From: Flavivirga aquatica | GTDB taxonomy: Bacteria > Bacteroidota > Bacteroidia > Flavobacteriales > Flavobacteriaceae | DNA: 64,000 nucleotides | Reading direction: 5' to 3' | Assembly (NCBI RefSeq): GCF_001747085.1 | Contig: NZ_MDJD01000054.1 | Location: 1,116,001-1,180,000, forward strand | In this document: positions 57,069-64,000 of the stretch, one piece after another | Position numbering within the stretch: position 1 is the stretch's first letter | Layout: each line of letters begins with the position of its first letter | Program-made: the position numbers and the translations under genes | The notes under the pieces: generated by a model | Database searches by the model: none | Seen by the model: the letters and a program-made list of their open reading frames with translations, nothing else | Told to the model about the DNA's origin: nothing

Positions 57069-57200
57069 ATTATAACAATTTAATTGTTTAGTTTTTTACT
57101 TAAATTAATTGGTTTATTTTGTTATATCAATAATTTAAATTAACAATATAAATACCACAAACACTAACTTATTTTAGAGGTTACGAAGTTAATTATTTTA

Positions 57201-57240
57201 TTTCGATTATTTGTTATGCGTGCATAATAAATAATCGAAA
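57201..57240. other. 40-bp near-perfect palindrome upstream of etfB
   Basis: TTTCGATTATTTGTTATGC (57201-57219), GT, GCATAATAAATAATCGAAA (57222-57240): 19 positions match with one G-U. It lies between the end of a pseudogene and the etfB start. It could be a transcript end or a large operator; no U tract is present on the minus strand. Confidence 0.55.
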
Positions 57241-57279
57241 AAACGCTATTGTTTTTGATAAAATTTAAAGTATCTGTTG

Positions 57280-58331
57280 CTATTGCTTTAAAAATTTAAA
57301 GACTTTACTATGACCTGATGAAGGATTGTATACTTTTATAAAATAGATTCCACTTGTAAGCGTGGTAATATCTATGTCGTTATTCTTTAACACTCTTTTT
57401 GCGTACAATGTTTTTCCGTTTACTGATTTGATTTCAACATAAAATTCTTTGTTTTTAGTGTTTTTAACTTGCAGATAAGGGTTGTTTTTTGTTTCGTAAA
57501 ACTTTAAATTATTTTGAAAAAAACTTTCCGTTGATAGTCTTTCTTCTTCAAAAGTTATTTCTAAAAAACCAAATACAGGTGTACTCCCAGAAAGTTTCAA
57601 TACACTCTTTTCTGTATCAATGAAAGATTGTATATATCCGAGAGTAGTGATATTGCTACATGATATTTCTAGAATAGCATATAGAGCTTCTTCTATTTCA
57701 CAATAAGTTTCTGTACTTAAATTTGGTATAGCAGTATTTACCTTCCATATGGTAAAATTATTGTTTGTAATTCCTTTAATAACTATTGAAAATGAATTTC
57801 CGCAAGGTGTTTCATCAACATTTTGCATTATCAATGAATCATCATCTGAGTTGTAATTAAATTCAACTTTTAAATCAAAATCATTAGGTACATTTTCTTT
57901 TTCTCTGTAAACTCCATCTGACCAGTTAATGAAAGATTGAATAATACTGAATTTTTTACCGTCTACAAATTCAATAAATTCATTGTTAATATGAGCTACA
58001 GTATAGCTATTATATGCAGTATAACCATATATGATAGAAATAGTTTCAGGATCAACTTTTTCTGATAATTCGATTATTAAATCTTTATTATTAAAAGTTA
58101 TAGCATACCATTTACCTCAGAAAGATTAAATATCTCATACTTAGCAAAAATATCTGTCACTAATTGCTCTTTATGAGTTAAAGTAATAGTACCATCATTG
58201 TTATTCGTGATAGTTGGTAAATCCTTAAAAAACAAAGTCTCTTTAATTTCGGGACACAAAATTGGGTTTTGAGCAAATCAGAAAGAAGAAATAAAAAGAA
58301 TTAAAACTATTTTTAAGTAAGAGATCTTCAT
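57280..58331 (-). pseudogene. Broken secreted protein gene with T9SS sorting domain
   Basis: Starts at 58331 with MKISYLKIVLILFISSF, then TGA at codon 18 (58280-58278), then FAQNPILCPEIKETLFFKDLP, so the stop falls inside the signal peptide just before the cleavage site. The frame continues to EVNGML and a TAA, then shifts near 58110 and resumes as YAITFNNKDLIIELSEKVDPETI through to the stop at 57280. The C-terminus (VKNTKNKEFYVEIKSVNGKTLYAKRV, LTSGIYFIKVYN) is a T9SS sorting domain. The middle has no recognised family (YCEIEEALYAILEISC). One nonsense and one frameshift, so decay looks recent. Confidence 0.85.
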
Positions 58332-58421
58332 TATTTGTATGTAGTTTCTACAAATGTAATAATTTTTATTTGCAAATAATTTTACTGTTAGTTTTTATGT
58401 AAAACTATAATCAATAATTCT

Positions 58422-58429
58422 TATTTTTG
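58422..58429 (+). promoter_or_regulatory. pdhB: -7 promoter box of pdhB
   Basis: TATTTTTG is a perfect TAnnTTTG match 24 nt before the ATG at 58454. No clear -33 TTG is seen at the usual distance. Confidence 0.5.
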
Positions 58430-58453
58430 CAATTCGATTTAAAATTATATTTA

Positions 58454-59431
58454 ATGAAGACAATTCAATTTAGAGAAGCTATATGTGAAGCCATGAGTGA
58501 GGAAATGCGCAAAGATGAAAGCGTTTACTTAATGGGAGAAGAAGTAGCAGAATATAATGGTGCTTACAAAGCATCAAAAGGGATGTTAGATGAATTTGGA
58601 GCAAAACGTGTTATTGATACACCTATTGCTGAGCTTGGTTTTGCTGGTATAGCTATTGGCTCTACAATGACAGGTAATAGACCTATTGTTGAGTACATGA
58701 CCTTTAACTTTTCTCTTGTTGGAATTGATCAAATTATAAATAATGCTGCTAAGATTAGACAAATGTCTGGTGGTCAATTTAAATGTCCAATTGTATTTCG
58801 TGGTCCAACAGCCTCAGCTGGTCAATTAGGAGCAACTCACTCGCAAGCATTTGAAAATTGGTTTGCTAATACACCTGGTTTAAAAGTGGTAGTCCCATCA
58901 AATCCTTATGACGCTAAAGGCTTATTAAAAGCTGCTATACGAGATGATGATCCAGTTATTTTTATGGAAAGTGAGCAAATGTATGGTGACAAGGGAGAAG
59001 TTCCAGAAGGAGAATATATTATTCCTTTAGGTGTTGCAGAGATTAAACGAGAAGGAACAGATGTTACTGTTGTATCTTTTGGTAAAATAATTAAAGAAGC
59101 TTACAAAGCTGCGGATGAATTAGAAAAAGAAGGTATTTCTTGTGAAATTATAGATTTACGTACAGTACGTCCCTTAGATAGAAAAGCAATTTTAGAGTCT
59201 GTTAAAAAAACTAATCGCCTAGTAATCTTAGAAGAAGCATGGCCTTTTGGAAATGTGGCTACTGAAATTACTTATTTAGTACAAAATGAAGCATTCGATT
59301 ATTTAGATGCTCCAATTCAAAAAATTAATACTGCAGATACACCTGCACCCTATTCTCCTGTTTTATTAGCTGAATGGTTACCAAATAGTAACGATGTTGT
59401 GAAAGCAGTAAAAAAGGTTTTATATAAATAA
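58454..59431 (+). CDS. pdhB: Pyruvate dehydrogenase E1 component, beta subunit
   Basis: 325 residues from the ATG at 58454 (MKTIQFREAICEAMSEEMRKDESVYLMGEEVAEYNGAY); an upstream alternative start would lie inside the -7 box. Contains the transketolase-like pyrimidine-binding domain (Glu in MGEEVAEYNGAYK; FRGPTASAGQLGATHSQAFENWF) and the C-terminal domain (IDLRTVRPLDRKAILESV, EEAWPFGNVATEI). It forms the ThDP-dependent E1 with PdhA, which is not in this window. The isolated position is usual in Bacteroidota. A strong terminator follows. Confidence 0.94.
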   Translation: MKTIQFREAICEAMSEEMRKDESVYLMGEEVAEYNGAYKASKGMLDEFGAKRVIDTPIAELGFAGIAIGSTMTGNRPIVEYMTFNFSLVGIDQIINNAAKIRQMSGGQFKCPIVFRGPTASAGQLGATHSQAFENWFANTPGLKVVVPSNPYDAKGLLKAAIRDDDPVIFMESEQMYGDKGEVPEGEYIIPLGVAEIKREGTDVTVVSFGKIIKEAYKAADELEKEGISCEIIDLRTVRPLDRKAILESVKKTNRLVILEEAWPFGNVATEITYLVQNEAFDYLDAPIQKINTADTPAPYSPVLLAEWLPNSNDVVKAVKKVLYK

Positions 59432-59453
59432 AATAAGATTTTTTACGTTATAT

Positions 59454-59490
59454 AAACTTCATTAGCACGATTGTTGATGAAGTTTTTTTT
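59454..59490 (+). terminator. Intrinsic terminator after pdhB
   Basis: AAACTTCAT (59454-59462) pairs with ATGAAGTTT (59477-59485), with five more pairs inside (TAGCA with TGTTG, two G-U) and a CGAT loop, followed by T to 59490. It lies upstream of the DUF5686 start chosen at 59510. Confidence 0.82.
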
Positions 59491-59509
59491 GTTTCAAAAA
59501 TATGTCTGT

Positions 59510-62023
59510 ATGAATACAAGATTACTTGTTGTATGTTTTTTCCTCATAAGCCTTTCTACGTATGCGCAAACCAAAGTTAGCGGCTATGTATTTGATGAAT
59601 TTAAAAAACCTATATCTTTTGCTAATGTTATTTTTAAAGGATCTACACTTGGTACTATTACCAATGAAGATGGTAAGTTTTATTTAGAATCTGATGAAAC
59701 TTGGAAAACTTTAACGCTATCCTTTATTGGCTATAAAACACTTGAAGTAGATTTAAATAAAAAAGTAAATTACGATTTAAAATTTACACTAAAAGAAGAA
59801 ACTGCTCAATTAAATCAAGTCTTAATTGTTACAGGAAAGCAATCTAAGAAGAACAATCCAGCCATTGATTTACTTAGAAAAATTTGGGCTAACAAACGCA
59901 GTAATGGTTTAAAACAATTTAACCAATACGAATACGATAAGTACGAAAAAGTAGAATTTGATATAAATACCATAGATAGTGCCCTTATTAAAAGTAAACT
60001 TTTTAGAGGTATGGAATTTGTATTTAATGAAGTAGATACCTCTAGAGTTACAGGTAAGACTTACTTGCCAATGTTTATTAATGAAGCAGTTTCAAAAGTT
60101 TATGGAGATAACATCAATAATAAGAACAAAGAAGTTTTAAAAGGCAATAAAAACTCTGGTTTTAGTGATAACCAAGTGGTTATTGATTTTGTTGATGATT
60201 TATATTCAGATTTTAATGTTTATGATAATTACTTAAAATTCTTTGACAAAAGTTTTGTAAGTCCACTTTCTAAAACAGGAATTAACACTTATAATTATGT
60301 ATTATCAGATAGTGCTTTTGTCGATAATAAATGGTGTTATAATGTTGTTTATTATCCTAGACGTAAAAATGAATTAACCTTTAAGGGTGATTTTTGGGTA
60401 GCAGACACCACTTACGCCATTAAAGAAATTAATCTTCAAGCGTCAAAAAGTGCTAACATAAACTGGGTAAAAGAAATTTATATAGAACAAGAGTTTGATG
60501 TATTAAATGACTCTTTGTTTCTTGTAAAACGTGATTATATGCTGTCCGATTTTGCATTTAATAAAAAAGAAAAATCACGTGGCGTTTATGGTAAGAGAAC
60601 GACATTATACAATAATTATAAATTTGACATAGAAAAAGACAAAAAGTTTTACGAAACTGAAGTTTATAACTATGATAAAGATGTTTATGATAGAGACGAC
60701 ACTTTTTGGTCTGAAAACCGACTAGAAGAGCTAAATAAAGATGAGAAAGGGGTTTATAAAATGTTAGACACATTAAAAACCGTAAAAAAGTTTAAGCGTC
60801 TTTATAATTTAGGGAGCATTTTAGCTTCGGGATATGTTGAATTTAGTTCATTAAATTTAGATTACGGACCCATTTTTTCAACCTTTGGTTTTAATGAAGT
60901 TGAAGGTTTACGTTTACGAGCTGGAGGACGTACTTATTTTGGCAGAAACGATCTTTGGAGATTGCAAGGTTTTTTAGCTTATGGGTTTAGAGATGATAAG
61001 TTTAAATATGGTATTTCTGGTAAATGGTTATTAGATAAAAAGAGTAGACTTATTATTTCTGGTGGTAATAGACGTGATGTCGAGCAGATAGGCGCTAGCT
61101 TAACAACATCTACAGATGTTTTAGGTAGAAGTTTAGCATCATCATCTGTTGTAGGAACTGCGACAAATGATAAATTAACTTCAATAAACTTAACCAGTTT
61201 AGCTATTGAGGCTGAACCTTGGAGAAATGTCATTTTTAGATTAAGCGGAAATTATAGAACCTTAGAATCTGCTTCATCTACGTTTAGTTTAGACTATATA
61301 GATACTGATTCACCTACGGGTATTGAATCTGAAATTAAGCAGTATGAATCATCATTATCTGTATCTTATTTTCCTAAACGAAAAATGACAGGTTTTGGTG
61401 TTGAACGCAAAATAGCAAACGATAATTTTGCCCGTCTTTTTGCTCAAGTGAGTCGTGGAGATAAAACGGTATTAAATAGTGATTTTGATTATACAAAAGT
61501 ACAATTCTCTTATATACAGCCATGGCAACTAGGAGGTTTTGGTAGATTAATAACTACTTTTGAAGCTGGTAAAACTTTTGGAGAAGTCCCTTTAGGCTTG
61601 TTAAGTGTTATCCCTGGTAATCAATCTTATTTTTCTATTTATAATACATTTTCTCAGTTAGATTTTTACGAATTTGTATCTGACACCTATACATCATTCC
61701 ATTTTGAACATAATTTTAATGGTCGCATATTTTCAAGAATACCTTTACTAAGAAAACTTAATTTACGAGAAATTATAAGTGTAAGAGGTGTTTGGGGTGA
61801 ATTATCAAATGAAAACATAGCACTTAGCTCTACAGGTAGTCCTAATAGTATTCCTTTAATAGCCCCAACAAATAAACCTTATTACGAATATGGTTTTGGT
61901 GTCGGTAACATTTTTAAAGTCTTTCGTATAGATTTTAATTTTAGAGGTAATTACCTAAATAAAATACAAAACCCAGATGCTAGAAAATTTGGTATTACAG
62001 GGACTTTTGGTTTTTATTTTTAA
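59510..62023 (+). CDS. DUF5686-family outer-membrane protein with carboxypeptidase-like domain
   Basis: 837 residues from the ATG at 59510, which gives a clean signal peptide (MNTRLLVVCFFLISLSTYAQ); an earlier in-frame start falls within the pdhB terminator. Residues about 22-107 are a carboxypeptidase-regulatory-like domain (VSGYVFDEFKKPISFANVIFKGS, GTITNEDGKFYLES, LSFIGYKTLEVDL), then DUF5686 (NPAIDLLRKIWANKRSNG, QYEYDKYEKVEFDIN, YYPRRKNELTFKGDFWVADTTYAIKEI), and a C-terminal beta-barrel ending FGFYF. Likely an outer-membrane barrel with a periplasmic head; function unknown. Confidence 0.9.
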   Translation: MNTRLLVVCFFLISLSTYAQTKVSGYVFDEFKKPISFANVIFKGSTLGTITNEDGKFYLESDETWKTLTLSFIGYKTLEVDLNKKVNYDLKFTLKEETAQLNQVLIVTGKQSKKNNPAIDLLRKIWANKRSNGLKQFNQYEYDKYEKVEFDINTIDSALIKSKLFRGMEFVFNEVDTSRVTGKTYLPMFINEAVSKVYGDNINNKNKEVLKGNKNSGFSDNQVVIDFVDDLYSDFNVYDNYLKFFDKSFVSPLSKTGINTYNYVLSDSAFVDNKWCYNVVYYPRRKNELTFKGDFWVADTTYAIKEINLQASKSANINWVKEIYIEQEFDVLNDSLFLVKRDYMLSDFAFNKKEKSRGVYGKRTTLYNNYKFDIEKDKKFYETEVYNYDKDVYDRDDTFWSENRLEELNKDEKGVYKMLDTLKTVKKFKRLYNLGSILASGYVEFSSLNLDYGPIFSTFGFNEVEGLRLRAGGRTYFGRNDLWRLQGFLAYGFRDDKFKYGISGKWLLDKKSRLIISGGNRRDVEQIGASLTTSTDVLGRSLASSSVVGTATNDKLTSINLTSLAIEAEPWRNVIFRLSGNYRTLESASSTFSLDYIDTDSPTGIESEIKQYESSLSVSYFPKRKMTGFGVERKIANDNFARLFAQVSRGDKTVLNSDFDYTKVQFSYIQPWQLGGFGRLITTFEAGKTFGEVPLGLLSVIPGNQSYFSIYNTFSQLDFYEFVSDTYTSFHFEHNFNGRIFSRIPLLRKLNLREIISVRGVWGELSNENIALSSTGSPNSIPLIAPTNKPYYEYGFGVGNIFKVFRIDFNFRGNYLNKIQNPDARKFGITGTFGFYF

Positions 62024-62121
62024 CAAGAATCTATCGCTTATTTATAGATAATTACAACTTTACATTAAATATAAAAAAGTTGAAATTATTTGTCTGGAAA
62101 CCTACAAGTTGTTTTGAACGT

Positions 62122-62997
62122 TTACATATCATTAAACGTTTCTTTTAAAAATTGATCTATCAATATTGTATATTGATTCAAAAAAGGGGCTTTATTCCAT
62201 TCTGCATGTTTAGCATTTGGCACTATTTTAAATTTATTAATTATCCCCTTTTTATTAAGTTTTTTTATAAATTCAGTATATCTCTCACCAGGCTTATCTT
62301 TACCTCCATCAATAATTAAAATGGGCTTCATATGTTTTGTTATATGATTAATTGGGGATCCTTCCCTATAATTTTTTGCTTTTTCTGGATACCCACCACC
62401 AAAAAACATATAAGCATTTTTTATATATTTATATTTAGCTTTTTTCACTCTAGCTACTTGATTTACACCTGATCCCATAATAACCGTAGCTTGTAATTCC
62501 CCCGATACTTCTGGATAATTCCCTCTTCCGTTAAACTTTTTAGAGTGTCCTGTAAGGGATGCCATAGAAATTAAATGCCCTCCAGCCGACCCTCCAATAC
62601 CTGAAATTTTATTTGAGTCTACATTAAATTTTTCTGCATTTGTTCTTAACCAGCGAACTGCAGCTTTAACATCTTGAACTGCTCCAGGAAATTTAGCTTC
62701 TCCAGCCAAACGGTAATCAATATTTGCTACCACATATCCTTTTTCAACTAAACTAATAGCCATAGGCTTGTAACCTTTTCGTGTACCTCTTACCCAACCT
62801 CCTCCATGCACTAATATGATAGCTGGATAAATGCCCTTTTTCTTAGGCATATATAAATCCAAGAGAACAGACTTCCCATTAAAAATAGCGTATTCAATCT
62901 CTAAAATTTCAGTGTAATTTTCTTTTTGAGAAAATATTGTATTAGGAATAAAAATTATACTTAAAAAGAGAATGAGACAGTTTTTAATTTTAATCAT
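62122..62997 (-). CDS. Secreted alpha/beta hydrolase (esterase/lipase-like)
   Basis: 291 residues. Signal peptide (CLILFLSIIFIPNTIFSQ), oxyanion motif HGGGW (64-68), nucleophile Ser137 in GIGGSAGGHL, Asp234 in GGKDKPG and His264 in NAKHAEW. This matches the BD-FAE/hormone-sensitive-lipase-like branch that acts on acetylated sugars or small esters. No CAZyme neighbours, so the substrate is open. Confidence 0.9.
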   Translation of the reverse strand: MIKIKNCLILFLSIIFIPNTIFSQKENYTEILEIEYAIFNGKSVLLDLYMPKKKGIYPAIILVHGGGWVRGTRKGYKPMAISLVEKGYVVANIDYRLAGEAKFPGAVQDVKAAVRWLRTNAEKFNVDSNKISGIGGSAGGHLISMASLTGHSKKFNGRGNYPEVSGELQATVIMGSGVNQVARVKKAKYKYIKNAYMFFGGGYPEKAKNYREGSPINHITKHMKPILIIDGGKDKPGERYTEFIKKLNKKGIINKFKIVPNAKHAEWNKAPFLNQYTILIDQFLKETFNDM

Positions 62998-63701
62998 AAT
63001 GTCAAAATATTTCTTTGTACCAAGTACTATGACACAAATTAAATAATAAAAAATAGCTGCTTTTTTTTTACTTAATTTTTTTTATAAAAATACATAAAGT
63101 TAATTTTTTAACAAAAAAATATTCCAAAATATTAAAGCATAAAATTCTTTTATTTTCTTATCCCTAACTATTCCAATTAACAAAAATATCCTACTGATAA
63201 AGAGCCTAAAACAATACATGTACCTCATCCTTTTATATACAAATAAAACCTTTCAAAAAGTCCTTTTATTTTCAATAACTTTATTCTCTATAATTCCAAC
63301 TGTTTTGTTTCCCTTATAAACACATAAGTTTTCCTTAATTTTTATTCATATCTGTAATTTTATAATTTATATTATAGAAATCATCTTGATTTTTTTAACC
63401 GAAAACAAATTGGAATTTGTTTATACTAAGCTCTTTTTAAAAGACATAGCATCGCTACGTGTAAAAAAGTAATGAAATATGAGCGAATTTCAGACATTTT
63501 ATAGGAAATAGAAGAAGTAAAGGTGAGTTCATACTCAAAAAAAAGTTTTAAAATTAGCTTCTATGTTAATTTTAAAAAAGATAAAAACCTTGTAATTGAC
63601 TTTATAAAATTTTTATACTTTAAATTTATTCAATAAAAAATGCAATAACTTTAAAAAGCTTCGTCTTTCTAATTGAAGACCCTTTAAAAAAGTCTTTTTA
63701 A
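62998..63701. other. 704-bp intergenic region between the esterase and the sigma-factor gene
   Basis: Very AT-rich. The only notable piece is TATTATAGAAATCATCTTGA plus T-run at 63370-63396, a near copy of the left part of the foldback element at 10290-10317. A small stem TAGCATCGCTA lies near 63447-63458. No ORF or clear promoter. Confidence 0.5.
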
Positions 63702-64000
63702 ATGAACTCGAAATCTGAAAATAATAAAGAAAAACTCAACGATTTTTTTAAAGAAGAATATCATTCTCTTAAAGCTTATGTTAACTCAAAGCTCAAAGCA
63801 AGTATAAATCGCGATGCCGAGGATATTATCCAAGATGTGGCATTAAAATTATTTTCTGGAGCAGATAGATATTCCCCAATAAATAACGTTGCTGGTTTTG
63901 TATATCATTCAATTAAAAATAAAATCATTGATATTATGAGAATGAATAGATCTGTAATTAACTATAAAGATCAAAACGAAACGAAGTTAATAGAATTCAC
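63702..64000 (+). CDS. RNA polymerase sigma-70 factor (ECF-type), 3' end outside the window
   Basis: The first 99 codons are visible and remain open to the window end. NKEKLNDFFKEEYHSLKAYVNSKL is followed by the sigma region 2 core (INRDAEDIIQDVALKLFSG; VAGFVYHSIKNKIIDIMRM), which binds core polymerase and the -10 element. Region 4 is not visible. ECF sigma factors of Flavobacteriaceae often work with anti-sigma factors; none can be seen here. Confidence 0.85.
   Translation, partial: MNSKSENNKEKLNDFFKEEYHSLKAYVNSKLKASINRDAEDIIQDVALKLFSGADRYSPINNVAGFVYHSIKNKIIDIMRMNRSVINYKDQNETKLIEF

Noticed and set aside
59471-59509. Upstream start for the DUF5686 gene
   Set aside because: It falls within the pdhB terminator hairpin and spoils the signal peptide.
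1-64000. tRNA, rRNA or CRISPR arrays
   Set aside because: I scanned intergenic regions by eye and found no cloverleaf with a T-loop, no rRNA segment and no regularly spaced direct repeats; small RNAs could still be missed.

Overview
The window is AT-rich DNA from a member of the Flavobacteriaceae (Bacteroidota); I cannot name the genus. The evidence is three SusC/SusD-type pairs, several C-terminal type IX secretion (T9SS) sorting domains, DUF5686 and DUF5723 outer-membrane proteins, RarA, Mpl and long-form IlvC, and promoters of the TTG / TAnnTTTG type with no Shine-Dalgarno sequences. No tRNA, rRNA or CRISPR array was seen.

Layout. 1-15730: three consecutive SusC/SusD outer-membrane uptake pairs (the first cut by the window edge), one with a third-gene surface lipoprotein, and no degradative enzymes. 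15800-17129: a decayed IS1182-type element ending 13 bp before rlmB. 17143-25801: rlmB, a rhomboid protease, rarA, then a minus-strand run radC - deacetylase-like - yjjG-like HAD - lipoprotein - DUF5723 - coiled-coil protein. 25884-27923: a broken BNR-repeat T9SS protein. 27956-37324: mpl, a TPR protein, a 2016-residue alpha-2-macroglobulin and a DoxX-like protein. 37460-40054: a lipoprotein coupled to an M64 metallopeptidase, then a badly decayed gene. 40074-46896: the ilvD-ilvB-ilvN-ilvC-ilvA operon. 46897-47514: a divergent control region. 47515-48768: metK. 48872-49986: an IS630-type element with a broken transposase frame. 50190-51765: tandem secreted paralogues. 51949-57068: etfB-etfA-bifunctional nuclease-nupC-thyA on the minus strand. 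57280-58331: another broken T9SS protein. 58454-62997: pdhB, DUF5686 and an esterase. 63702-64000: the start of an ECF-type sigma factor.

The most interesting stretch is the 618-bp gap between ilvD and metK, which appears to hold two RNA sensors facing away from each other. On the minus strand, ahead of ilvD, a 20-codon leader peptide with 11 Ile/Leu/Val codons is followed by an 11-bp terminator hairpin with a U tract and a plausible antiterminator strand: the layout of ribosome-mediated attenuation for a branched-chain amino acid operon. On the plus strand, ahead of metK, the leader matches the SAM-II-type core (a short P1, a GATTTGAC..ATTGCAA loop, a downstream GCTAAA and a pseudoknot strand). 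It also carries a 10-bp alternative helix that would compete with the aptamer.

A second theme is decay of secreted-protein genes: three separate pseudogenes, two of them with recognisable T9SS sorting domains, sit beside two degraded insertion sequences. Several hairpins, a shared susC leader and an intergenic foldback element are also described.
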